NCBI RefSeq assembly: GCF_002575655.3
Contig: NC_053039.3
Location: forward strand, 371,853,633 to 371,917,632
Direction of reading: 5' to 3'
DNA: 64,000 nt
Origin: Aegilops tauschii subsp. strangulata
Taxonomy: Eukaryota; Streptophyta; Magnoliopsida; Poales; Poaceae
Positions 23,268 to 34,723 of this stretch are shown in pieces. A program made the position numbers and the translations under genes. The first letter of the stretch is position 1; each line of letters opens with the position of its first letter. The notes below the pieces were generated by a model. That model ran no database searches. It saw nothing but the letters and a program-made list of their open reading frames with translations, and was not told the DNA's origin.

Positions 23268-26200
23268 TGTAACGCCCACGATGCGGCTATATCTCCCACG
23301 TGTCGAGGCACGACTTAGAGGCATAACCGCATTGTGGTTTTGTCGCAAGAAGGGTCATCTTCACACAATCCCATGTAATGAACAAGAATGGGATAAAGAG
23401 TTGGCTTACAATCGCCACTTCACACAGTACATAAATATAATTCATACATCATCCAAAATACACACATAGACCGACTACGGTCAAGATCCAAATGAAAATA
23501 AGATAACCCCAAATGCTAGATCCCCGATCGTCCCAACTGGGCTCCACTACTGATCATCAGGAAAAGACACATAGTAACGACCACGTTCCTCATCGAACTC
23601 CCACTTGAGGTCGATCTCATCAACTGCACTGGCATCGTCAGCACCTGCAACTGTTCGGTAGAATCTGTGAGTCACGAGGACTCAGCAATCTCACACCCGC
23701 GAGATCAAGACTATTTAAGCTTATAGGGAAGGATGGTGTAATGAGGTGGAGCTGCAGTAGGCACTAAGCATATATGCTGGCTAACATACGTAAATGAGAG
23801 CGAGAAGAGAAGCAACGGAACGGTCGTCAACTAGCAATGACCAAGAAGTGATCCTGAACTCCTACTTACGTCATTCATAACTCAAACCATGTTCACTTCC
23901 CGGACTCCGCCGAGAAGAGACCATCACGGCTACACACACGGTTGATGTATTTTAATTAAGTCAAGTGACGAGTTCTCTACAACCGGACATTAACAAATTA
24001 CCATCTGCCTCATAACCGCGGGCACGGCTTTCGAAAAATAATACCCTGCAGGGGTGTCCCAACTTAGCCCATCATAAGCTCTCACGATCAACGAAGGATA
24101 AACCTTCTCCCGGAAAGACCCGATCAGTCTCGAAATCCCGGTCTACAAGACATTTCGACAATGGTAAAACAAGACCAGCAAAGCCGCCCGAATGTGCCGA
24201 CAAATCCCGATAGGAGCTGCACATATCTCGTTCTCAGGGCACACCGGATGAGCAGTTCGTACAACTGAAACCAATCCTCGAGTTTCCCCAAGGTGGCGCT
24301 GCAAAGGGCTCTAGTTTGGACCAGCGCTCAGAGGAACACTGGCCCGGGGGTTTAAAATAAAGATGACCCTCGGGCTCTAGAAAACCCGGGGGAAAAAGGC
24401 TTAGGTGGCAAATGGTAAAACCAAGGTTGGGCCTTGCTGGAGGAGTTTTATTCAAGGCGAACTGTCAAGGGGGTCCCATAAATCACCCAACCGCGTAAGG
24501 AACGCAAACTCAAGGAACATAATACCGGTATGACAGAAACTAGGGCGGCAAGAGTGGAACAAAACACCAGGCATAAGGCCGAGCCTTCCACCCTTTACCA
24601 AAATATATAGATGCATTAATATAATAAGAGATATTGTGATATCCCAAAATATCCATGTTCCAACATGGAACCAACTTCGTCTTCACCTGCAACTAGCAAC
24701 GCTATAAGAAGGGCTGAGCAAAAGCGGTAACTAAGCCAAACAATGGTTTGCTAGGAAAAGGATGGTTAGAGGCTGACATGGCAATATGGGAGGCATGATA
24801 TAGCAAGTGGTAGGTAGCGGAGCATGGCAACAGAACGAACAACTAGCAAAGCAAAGATAGAAGTGATTTCGAGGGTATTGTCATCTTGCCTGCAAGGTTC
24901 TCAGAGTTGTCGAAAGCTTGATCCTCGTAAGCGTACTCAACAGGTTCCTCGTTCACGAACTCGTCTCCCGGCTCTACCCAAGACAAGAACACAAGCAATG
25001 GAACCATAATCAATCACGGGAAATGCACAAGCAACATGATGCAATACATGAATGATATGCAAGATATGATATGCGATGCGTATGCGTGCTCCGGGAGGAA
25101 AATGATGAACAAGGCAGTAACTTGGCAAACCAAGCATGCCTCTGGAAAGATGAGATGATTTCGGTCGAAATCGATATAAGGATCACCGGAAACGGATGCA
25201 CGGTTTGCAAATGGTAAGCAAAACAAGAATGACACGAATCTGCGATTAACAGCATGATAGCACTTAGAATGCAACAAGGAACAATGCTACAGCACTCCAA
25301 CATAGCAACAAAGCATATGACAGTAATCTACAGGAGATGCTTGACAAAAGATGAACACTGTGCTATGGCTAGATCACAACATAATAAGCTCAAACAAGCA
25401 TGGCAAAAGTGCAAAAGAAATCAGGTTCACAGACTGAAATTACTGGACATGCCTGAAACAGCATCAGGTAGCAATGTTCAGAGCACGAAATCAACATGCT
25501 ACAGGAACTTAACATAGCAAAAAAAGGCATGGCAGTATTCTACTAAATGCATATGACAAAAGTCCCTTACTGACCATAAGCCAAAAAGGACCAGACGATA
25601 TGATGGCAACCATGTAAACATAGCAAGTTTCGTTAACAGGTTTCAGACTTAGAAGAAAACAGAGCATGGCAGAAACAGTAATATGAAGGCATCTTGGTGA
25701 GCTTGATGCACTCACCACAAAGCAATGCATGACAAAAAAAAAAGAATACCTACAGCAAGATGGCATGTTTCTGAAGTTATCCATGGTAAGAGCAAATAAA
25801 TATCATGTATGAGACAACTACAACAAGCTTGGCAAAATTGCATATCATGTTCAGAATCTGCCAGAAATATTTTATAGCAAAAGTAGAGCAAGATTGAGTC
25901 ATGCTATGGCACTCCATAATTGCAAACAAGGGCAGGAATGGATCAATTACAACAATATCTACAAAACATCCTTACTTAATATCTCCAAAATATGCATGGA
26001 TCTCTCTGTAGCATCAAGTTTACATGGCAAAAAAATAATAGCAGACAAAAACTTAGTAAATTTACCAAGTCCCTGAAATCAGAAACATTGCGGAGCCTAG
26101 TTTGAATGCTTGTGCTAGTCACCACAGAGATCACAAAAATACATGACATACACCCTTGGAAAGATGGCATGGCATACAACAAAACACATGTAGAGCTCAT

Positions 26201-27493
26201 GCCCATAAGATGCACAGATTAAATGCAGCAAAAATAACAAATCTCCAAGTTCTGCTAAGTAACAGCAGATAACAGCAACTAGCACTCTTGCACCAGAGAT
26301 TTGGGCATCAAGATGGACTCAAATGAACATGGTGCAATGGAACAAAATTAAGAGCATCACGAGACAAACAATTCGATATATTACACGCGCGAAACGGAGC
26401 TATATGCAGAGAGTTATGATGCAATGAACATGTCAATATACTGTGAAGATAAAAGACTTGGAGAATTTTCGGGATACGAGAAAAGTCAACCTCCGGCGTT
26501 TGACCAGATCGGATCGGGCTAGGGTTCGAAGGCGCGGCGGCTGGAGTTTGCGGGGCAGCCGGAGCTCGGCCGGAGGGAGAGGGACGGCGGCCGGTGGGGG
26601 AGAAGAGGAGGACGCCGGGCTCGGGCGGAGGCGGGGCGGTGGCGCGGCGGCGAGGGCGGCGCGGCGTCGGGCGGAGGCGACGCGGTGGCGCGGCGGCGGC
26701 GGTGTGGCGCCGGCGGGCGACGGCGGCGAGGGCGCGAGGGCGGCGGCATGCGGGCGAGGGCGGAGACGGGCCGGCGGGGGCGGCGTACGGGCCCGGCGGG
26801 CCGCGGGCGCGCGCGGTGGCCGGGGCCACGTGTCGGGCGGCGGCTGGCTGCGGGCGGTGGCGGCTCCGTCCGGCGTGGGACGGACACGTCCGGTGGCGGC
26901 GGGGGAATTTTGCTAGGGTTTCATGTGCGAAAAATTTCGGGAGGGATGCAAATATATAAGTAGAGGGAGCTAGGAGGCTCCAAATGAGGTGCGGTTTTCG
27001 CCCACACGATCGTGATCGAACGACCTAGAGCATGGAAGAGAGTTTGGTGGGTTTTGGGCGGTTTAGAGAGGGGGTTTTGCTGCAACACACAGAAGGCATC
27101 TGCGGTTACCCGGTTAACCGTTGGAGTACCAAACGACCTCCAAATGGAACGAAACTTGACCGGTGGTCTCCCGGTGGTATACTAGGGCCACTTGACAAGC
27201 CTCGGTCCATTCCGAGAACGTTTGACACCCGCTCACGAAAGAAAACAAGAGGGGTGCGCCGGGGGAGGTGGGAGCGCCGGATTGCAAAACGGACATTGGG
27301 GAAAATGCTCGGATGCCTGAGACGAACACGTATGCAAATGCAATGCACATGATGACATGATATGAGATGCATGACATGACCAAAATGCAAAACGGAAAAC
27401 AAAACCCGACCACGAAGGGAATATCATAACACATAGCCGAAAATGGCAAGAGTTGGAGTTACAAATATGGAAAGTTACATCCGGGGTGTTACA
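23268..27493 (-). repeat. 4.2-kb LTR of element B (5' LTR), minus orientation
   Basis: On the minus strand the LTR starts at 27493 with TGTAACACCCCGGATGTAAC and ends at 23268 with GGGCGTTACA next to a primer site, giving 4226 bp. A TATA-like CTTATATATTTGC lies near 26950-26962 (minus), with a ~400-bp GC-rich block (26500-26900) just downstream. The length and lack of genes suggest a LARD-type element such as Sukkula; that name is a guess. Open frames in the GC-rich block are low-complexity Arg/Gly or Pro/Arg and are not called. Confidence 0.65.
23547..23673 (-). other. Short charged ORF inside the B LTR
   Basis: A frame of about 40 codons ends in TAG at 23547-23549 and reads [20 protein letters not shown] near its C-terminus. 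Amino-acid choice looks protein-like, but it is short, lies inside an LTR and has a stop just upstream. It may be a relic of captured coding sequence. Confidence 0.25.
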
Positions 27494-28504
27494 GGGCGGC
27501 CATGCCGGCCGAGCATTGGACCTCGTCCATGACGCACGATGACGGTGATGTGGTCTCGTGAGTGGGGGGGAGGGGATGAGATGGAGCGGCGGTGGGAGAC
27601 GACGGAGCCTCAACAAGCTCGCACCTGATTGCCGTCGGGTGCGTGGAGGGGAAGGGATGAGAAGGGGCGGCGGCCGTGGTTGATGAGGTCGCCGGCTATG
27701 GGGGGAGAGGGGAGGGAGGGGAGTGGCTGAGTGGATGAGGTCGCCGGTTGCGTTGGGTGCTTTTCTTTTTTGAGTTTTTTTTAGTAATACTGCTGGGTTC
27801 GGTGCTTGTTGGGCCGTGTTGTATAGCCGATTTGGGCCTTTGATCGGCAACGTTTTCTCTCCGAAGAAAAAAATACCCTAAAGTATATACATGGATCATA
27901 TGAATAAATGTTTTAACCCTCAAAAAATATGAATAAATGTTTTTATACTTATTACATATATTCAAAGTATCACAAAAAAATAAAATTGTAGGGAAAAGAA
28001 ACCGAATATACTTGGTTTATGTTGGATTGCTTGCATGTTTTTATCTTTTGTACAATTTTCCTTAGCCTGCATAAAAAAAATTAAACTCTTCTACTAAAAA
28101 ATATAAATAGATTAAAGTGATTTAGGAAATTTCAGATGATATAGTATTTATATATGAACATTATAGTTGGTTGTTTCCTCCGAGATAAATGCAACATCTT
28201 TGACTAATAATATGAAAAACTGTTTTTCGTTTTTACAAAATAAAACATCATGTGAATGAAGCAAAAGACAACTTGCCTCATATTGTGAGAGAATTTCTTA
28301 AGTGCATCAAGTAGATCTCAATACTTTGTAATAGATTTTTCATTGGAGATCACTTATATGTATACATTGTTAATTTGCTACTTTGCTATCACTTTTGATT
28401 CCAAATGAAGTGGACTTCAATTATTATGCAATTGTGATTGTGTTATATTGTCTCTATCTATGACTATTTCACAAGCCCGTGGCAACGCACGGGCATTCTA
28501 CTAG
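27494..28504 (+). mobile_element. Helitron-like 3' end (5' part displaced or lost)
   Basis: The segment ends with a hairpin GCCCGTG-GCAACG-CACGGGC (28475-28494) followed by ATTCTACTAG and then host T. This is the arrangement of plant Helitron 3' ends (hairpin, short spacer, CTAG). No inverted terminal repeats or target duplication are expected. The 5' TC end is not seen; element B is inserted at 27493/27494, so it should lie further left. G-rich runs lie at about 27566-27580 and 27700-27723. The rest is AT rich and non-coding. Confidence 0.6.
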
Positions 28505-29280
28505 TGGGAATAATAATCAACTAGCATAGGAAGGCAAAACAAGCATAACTTCAAAACTTTAAGCACATAGAGAGGAAACTTGATATTATTGCAATTCCTA
28601 CAAGCATATATTCCTCCCTCATAATAATTTTTAGTAGCATCATGAATGAATTCAACAATATAACCAGCACCTAAAGCATTCTTTTCATGATCTACAAGCA
28701 TAGAAATTTTATTACTCTCCACATAAGCAAAATTCTTCTCATTCAGAATAGTGGGAGTATCATAAGAAACTAGAATACTATAAATTGTTTCCACATTAAA
28801 AGAGTAATGTTCAGAAAAAGGGTAATCATAATCATGACAAGTTTTATAAATATAATCATCACTACTTTTTATAGCATAAGTGTCATCACAGTAATCATCA
28901 TAAGTAGCAACTTTGTTCTCATCATAATCGATTGAAACCTCTTCCAAGATAGTGGAATCATTACTAAATAAAGTCATGACCTCTCCAAATCCAATTTCAT
29001 AATTATCACAATAAGATTCAACATCCTCCAAAATAGTGGGATCATTACTTCCTAAAGTCGACACTCTTCCAAACCCACTTTCATCAATATAACCATCATA
29101 AGTAGGAGGCATGCTATCATCATAATAAATTTGCTCATCAAAACTTGGGAGGCTAAAAATATCATCTTCATTAAACATAGCATCCCCAAGCTTGGGACAA
29201 ACATTAATTGCAGCAAATATATTCTCAAACTTGTCATTCCCATCAAACATAGCATCCCCAAGCTTGGGCCTTTTCATATC
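28505..29280 (-). pseudogene. Athila-type element, internal acidic ORF fragment
   Basis: Minus-strand frame of ~258 codons starting at 29277 (MKRPKLGDAMFDGNDKFENI) and ending next to the Helitron junction. It is rich in Asp, Glu and Tyr and has a repeated PKLGDAMF segment (residues 4-11 and ~29-36) and ACRNCNN near the C-terminus. I recognise it as a protein commonly found in Triticeae Athila/Sabrina-like non-autonomous elements; it has no known enzymatic motif. It appears to be the downstream part of the frame at 29554-30210, separated by indels. Confidence 0.5.
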
Positions 29281-29553
29281 ATAAGCATTAATAGTATGGA
29301 TAGCACCAATAGTATAGCAATTATCATCATCACAATGAGTAATAGGAGCACATCATTTGAGAGGGATGCATTTTTACCTTTGCTGCTCCGTCTTTTCTTT
29401 TTCTTCTTCGCATCATGTGTGGGTTTAACCCTCTTTTTTGAGCTCCTTATTAATGAGATTGGTTGGATAGAAAGCTCCTTCTCGTTACCTGATTCATCAT
29501 AAGAAATAATAGGAGGATATTGGGAAGTCTCTTCCCTTTCATTAGTATTCTCT

Positions 29554-30210
29554 TCATCTTCTATTTTTTTTCTTTATGTAATTGGCAATATAAGGATTTT
29601 CAAGGCAATTCACCGCACAATACATATAAATTTCTTCTAGATCAAAATCAAGAAATCTATCAAGGTTAAATTTTGGAATACCCTCAGTTATACGTTTCAT
29701 TTCTTCATACCCCAAAAGAAGACAAAGCTCTTTATGATGCTCAAGGGTAATCAAGTTATCACAATTTTTGGACACGATTTGATCATGAAACAAATAGCAT
29801 TGGAGCTTTAAATGACCATGTTCATTGCAAAGTTCACAAGGATGGCGATAAATATTGAATCTTTCAGCACAATCATCTAGCCTTTCTTGCAACCATTTAG
29901 TTTCCAAATACTTATGCCTCTTGCAAAATCTATCTTCCCTATTTGGTGTGTGCTTGCAAGCTCTATGTATTCCACAAAAGTTGACATGCTTATAAGAGAC
30001 ATTTTCATCATGACTAGTGCAATCATCATTAGTTCTATGGATATTCAAAGAATTCATACTAACAACATTGCCATCATGCTCATCATTCAAATATTTAGTG
30101 CCAAGCATTCTATGTAATTCTTCTTCTAGTACTTGAGCACAATTTTCCTTCCCATCATTTTCACGAAAGACATTAAAAAGATGAAGCACATGAGGCAACC
30201 TTAATTCCAT
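29554..30210 (-). pseudogene. Athila-type element, first ORF (gag-like, Cys/His motif)
   Basis: Frame of 218 codons starting at 30210 (MELRLPHVLHLFNVF), the first ORF after the primer site. A Cys/His cluster CELCNEHGHLKLQC (C-x2-C-x4-H-x4-C) is a zinc-knuckle-like signature. The region 29281-29553 is open in another frame (acidic, then a Lys-rich KKKKKRR stretch) and leads towards the next ORF. The two pieces probably were one protein broken by single-base indels near 29555 and 29325. The Athila assignment rests on the adjacent primer site. Confidence 0.5.
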
Positions 30211-30334
30211 TTTTTTGTAGTTTTCTTTTATAAACTAAACTACTGATAAAACAAGAAACAAAAAGATTCGATTGCAAGATCTAAAGATATACCTTCAAGC
30301 ACTCACCTCCCCGGCAATGGCACCAGAAATTGCT
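30211..30334 (-). other. Athila-type primer binding site and leader
   Basis: On the minus strand, ten bases after the LTR, TGGTGCCATTGCCGGGGA occurs (about 30307-30324). The usual Athila primer site is TGGCGCCGTTGCCGGGGA, complementary to tRNA-Asp. Both differences are C-to-T or G-to-A at CG positions. Confidence 0.65.
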
Positions 30335-31410
30335 TGATGTCTACTACACAACCTTCTTCTTGTAGACGTTGTTGGGCCTCCAAGTGCAGAGGTTTGTAGG
30401 ACAGTAGCAAATTTCCCTCAAGTGGGTGACCTAAGGTTTATCAATCCGTGGGAGGCGTAGGATGAAGATGGTCTCTCTCAAACAACCCTGCAACCAAATA
30501 ACAAAGAGTCTCTTGTGTCCCCAACACACCCAATACAATGGTAAATTGTATAGGTGCACTAGTTCGGTGAAGAGATGGTGATACAAGTGCAATATGGATG
30601 GTAGATATAGGTTTTTGTAATCTGAAAATATAAAAACAGCAAGGTAACAAGCGATAAAAGTGAGCGTAAACGGTATTGCAATGCTAGGAAACAAGGCCTA
30701 AGGTTCATACTTTCACTAGTGCAAGTTCTCTCAACAATAATAACATAATTGGATCATATAACTATCCCTCAACATGCAACAAAGAGTCACTCCAAAGTCA
30801 CTAACAGCTGAGAACAAACGAAGAGATTATTGTAGGGTACGAAACCACCTCAAAGTTATCCTTTCTGATCGATCTATTCAAGAGTCCGTAGTAAAATAAC
30901 ACGAAGCTATTCTTTCCGTTCGATCTATCATAGAATTCGTACTAGAATAACACCTTAAGACACAAATCAACCAAAACCCTAATGTCACCTAGATACTCCA
31001 ATGTCACCTCAAGTATCCGCGGGTATGATTATACGATATGCATCACACAATCTCATATTCATCTATTCAACCAACACAAAGTACTTCAAAGAGTGCCCCA
31101 AAGTTTCTACCAGAGAGTCAAGACAAAAACGTGTGTCAACCCCTATGCATAAGTTCACAATGTTACGGAACCCGCAAGTTGATCACCAAAACATACATCA
31201 AGTAGATCACGTGAATATCCCATTGTCACCACAGATAAGCACATGCAAGACATACATCAAGTGTTCTCAAATCCTTAAAGACTCAATCCGATAAGATAAC
31301 TTCAAAGGGAAAACTCAATCCATTACAAGAGAGTAGAGGGGGAGAAACATCATAAGATCCAACTATAATAGCAAAGCTCGCGATACATCAAGATCGTGCC
31401 AAATCAAGAA

Positions 31411-31447
<37 letters not shown>

Positions 31448-31999
31448 AAACACATAGCTACTGGTACATACCCTCAGCCCCGAGGGTGAACTACTCCCTC
31501 CTTGTCATGGAGAGCGCTGGGATGATGAAGATGGCCACCGGTGAGGGTTCCCCCCTCTGGCAGGGTGCCGGAACGGATCTAGATTGGTTTTCGGTGGCTA
31601 CAGAGGCTTGCGACGGCGGAACTCCCGATCTAGGTTTCTTTCTGGAAGTTTCTGTATATATAAGAGGTTTTGGCGTCGAGAACAAGTCAGAGGGGTCTCC
31701 GGGCCCCCCACCCTCGTGGGCAGCCCGGCACTCTTCTAGCCCAACTCTTTTACTCCATGGCCTTCTTCTAGTCCAAAAATAAGTTCCGTGAAGTTTCAGG
31801 TCAATTGGACTCCATTTGGTTTTCCTTTTCTGCGATACTCAAAAACAAGGAAAAAACAGAAACTGGCACTGGGCTCTGGGTTAATAGGTTAGTCCCAAAA
31901 ATCATATAAAAGTGTATAATAAAGCCCATTAAACATCCAAAACAGAATATATAATAGCATGGAACAATCAAAAATTATAGATACGTTGGAGACGTAGCA
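30335..31999 (-). repeat. 5' LTR of the Athila-type (Sabrina-like) element
   Basis: 1665 bp; on the + strand it starts TGATGTCTACTACACAACC and ends CGTTGGAGACGTAGCA. Read on the minus strand its first ~30 bp (TGNTACGTCTCCAACG) are shared with the solo LTRs at 33138, 45369 and 52661, so these families share LTR starts. It contains a (GA)16 microsatellite. The name Sabrina is tentative. Confidence 0.7.
31414..31445. repeat. (GA)n microsatellite
   Basis: Sixteen uninterrupted GA units inside the Athila-type LTR. Confidence 0.95.
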
Positions 32000-32494
32000 T
32001 AGGACTCCACACTTTGGGCGCGCCCTATGAGGGTCGGCCTCCTCCTCCCTCCATCCTTTATATACGTGGCCAGGGGGGCACCCCGTAGACACACAAGTTG
32101 ATCATTGATCTCTTAGCCGTGTGCGGTGCCCCCCTCCACCATAATCCACCTTGGTCGTATTTGTTGCAGTGCTTAGGCGAAGCCCTGCGCCGGTAGCTTC
32201 ATCATCACCGTCATCATGCCGTCGTGCTGACGAAGCTCTCCCTCGACACTCTGCTGGATCGTGAGTTCATGGGACGTCACCGAGCCGAACGTGTGCAGAT
32301 CGCGGAGGTGCCGTGTTTTCGGTGCTAGGATCAGTCGATCGTGAAGACATACGACTACATCAACCGCGTTGTCATAACGCTTCCGCTTACGTCTACGAGG
32401 GTACGTAGACAACACTCTCCCCTCTCGTTGCTATGCATCCCCATGATCTTGCGTGTGCGTAGGAATTTTTTTGAAATTACTACGTTCCCCAACA
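32000..32494 (+). repeat. 3' end of a BARE/Angela-related LTR, plus orientation
   Basis: Ends at 32494 with GAAATTACTACGTTCCCCAACA-like sequence, the typical end of BARE/WIS/Angela LTRs, but clearly diverged from the two Angela copies here. A TATATAC box lies near 32056. No primer site follows; the sequence goes straight into SIRE-1 coding DNA, so it is a solo or 3' LTR. Its left part was separated by the Athila-type insertion at 31999/32000. Confidence 0.6.
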
Positions 32495-33137
32495 ATTGAT
32501 CCATCACAAGACGTTGTTGAACACGGATACTATGATGAGGATGATGATGGTGACTTCGATCTCGATGAATCTATGAGACACTTTGGTCTTATGGCTAATC
32601 TTCGCGGCTACATGGCTGGAGGAAAGGAATGGGTCCTTGATTGTGGATGTACCGATATGACCGGAGATAAGGATATGTTTCGTGAGCTTGCTGAAAATGA
32701 CAGCCCTCGAAAGTATGTCACTTTTGGTGATAACTCAAAGGGTAAGGTGGTTGGCCTTGGTAAGGTGGCCATCTCACATGATAGCTCCATACAAAATGTT
32801 ATGCTTGTTGAATCTCTTGGCTATAATCTACTTTTTGTATCTAGACTTGCTGACTTTGGTTTCAATGTCCTATTCACTGAAGTAGATTGCCAAGTGTTTC
32901 GTAGAGATAATCATAAAATGGTCTTTACGGGTATACGTAGAGGTGATCTTTACATTGTCGATTTCACTAAAAAGGCTCAACTTAGAACTTGCTTTATTGC
33001 TAAATCTTCTAAAGGCTGGTTGTGGCATAGAAAGTTAGGTCATGTGGGCATGCGAAATCTTGATAAGCTTATTAAAGGTAATCATATCCTTGGAGTGAAA
33101 GATGTTATATTTAACAAGGATAGATTGTGTAGTGCTT
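32495..33137 (+). pseudogene. SIRE-1 part 1: protease and integrase zinc-finger region
   Basis: Acidic end of gag, then a protease with WVLDCGCTDMTGD, where the usual active site is DSG (Ser changed to Cys, one residue lost). The pre-integrase region follows (WHRKLGHVGMRNLDKL) and breaks off in the HHCC finger. The second Cys of the finger is encoded by the first codons after the solo LTR, at 34719 onward, which shows that the interruption is an insertion. Confidence 0.8.
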
Positions 33138-34718
33138 TGATACGTCTCCAACGTATCTATAATTTTTTATTGCTCCATTCTATATTATCTTCTGTTTTGG
33201 ACATTATTGGGCTTTATTATTCACTTCTATATTATTTTTGGGACTAACCTATTAACCGGAGGCACAGCCCAGAATTGCTGTTTTTTGCCTATTTCAGAGT
33301 TACGCAGAAAAAGAATATCAAACGGAGTCCAAACGGAATGAAACCTTCGGGAACGTGATTTTCAGAACGAACATGATCCAGTAGACTTGGACCCTACATC
33401 AAGAAATAAAGGAGGAAGCCACGAGGTAGGGGCGCGCCTACCCCCCCCCCCCTCGGCGCGCCCTCCACCCTCGTGGGCCCCCTGTTGCTCCACCGACGTA
33501 CTCCTTCCTCCTATATATACCTACGTACCCCCAAACGATCAGATACGGAGCCAAAAACCTAATTCCACCGCCACAACCTTCTGTACCCACGAGATCCCAT
33601 CTTGGGGCCTGTTCCGGAGCTCCGCCGGAGGGGGCATCGATCATGGAGGGCTTCTACATCAACACCATAGCCTCTTCGATGAAGTGTGAGTAGTTTACCT
33701 CAGACCTTCGGGTCCATAGTTATTAGCTAGATGGCTTCCTCTCTCTTTTTGGATCTCAATACAATGTTCTCCCCTCTCTTGTGGAGATCTATTCGATGTA
33801 ATCTTCTTTTGCGGTGTGTTTGTTGAGACCGATGAATTGTGGGTTTATGATCAAGTTTATCTATGAACAATATTTGAATCTTCTCTGAATTCTTTTATGT
33901 ATGATTGGTTATCTTTGCAAGTCTCTTCGAATTATCAGTTTGGTTTGGCCTACTAGATTGATCTTTCTTGCAATGGGAGAAGTGCTTAGCTTTGGGTTCA
34001 ATCTTGCGGTGTCCTTTCCCAGTGACGGTAGGGGCAGCAAGGCACGTATTGTATTGTTGCCATCGAGGATAACAAGATGGGGTTTTTATCATATTGCATG
34101 AATTTATCCCTCTACATCATGTCATATTGCTTAAGGCGTTACTCTGTTCTTATGAACTTTAATACTCTAGATGCATGCTGGATAGCGGTCGATGTGTGGA
34201 GTAATAGTAGTAGATGCAGGCAGGAGTCGGTCTACTTGTCTCGGACGTGATGCCTATATACATGATCATACCTAGATATTCTCATAACTATGCTCAATTC
34301 TGTCAATTGCTCAACAGTAATTTGTTCACCCACCGTAAAATACTTATGCTCTTGAGAGAAGCCACTAGTGAAACCTATGGCCCCCGGGTCTATTTTCCAT
34401 CATATTAATCTCCCGACAACAAGCTATTTCTGTCGCCGTTTTTATTTTGTTTTCTTTACTTTGCATCTTTATTATAAAAATACCAAAAACACTATCTTAT
34501 CAGATCTCACTCTCGTAAGTGACCGTGTAGGGATTGACAACCCCTTATCGCGTTGGTCGCGAGGATTTATTTGTTTTGTGTAGGTGCGAGGGACTCGCGC
34601 GTAGCCTCCTACTGGATTGATACCTTGGTTCTCAAAAACTGAGGGAAATACTTACGCTACTTTGCTGCATCACCCTTTCCTCTTCAAGGGAAAACAACGC
34701 AGTGCTCAAGAGGTAGCA
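33138..34718 (+). repeat. Solo LTR, TGATACGTCTCC family, plus orientation
   Basis: 1581 bp from TGATACGTCTCCAACG to AAGAGGTAGCA, flanked by perfect duplications TGCTT at 33133-33137 and 34719-34723. There is no primer site, polypurine tract or internal sequence, so it is a solo LTR left by LTR-LTR recombination. It contains a C-run and a TATATATAC box near 33513. Confidence 0.93.
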
Positions 34719-34723
34719 TGCTT

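Noticed and set aside
21056..24647. A giant fold-back transposon or MITE with ~1-kb inverted arms
   Set aside because: The arms end asymmetrically, one side has an LTR end plus primer site, and the outer LTR ends differ; two oppositely inserted related LTR elements explain it.
26443..26963. Overlapping long frames in both strands of a GC-rich block
   Set aside because: Low-complexity Arg/Gly/Ala or Pro/Arg translations in several frames at once, the usual result of GCGGCGG-rich DNA, not a gene.
27700..27723. Possible G-quadruplex run
   Set aside because: It fits the four-run pattern but is one of several G-rich stretches in non-coding DNA, with no context to give it meaning.
31414..31445. 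(GA)n tract as a regulatory GAGA site
   Set aside because: Simple microsatellite within an LTR; nothing else supports a regulatory role.
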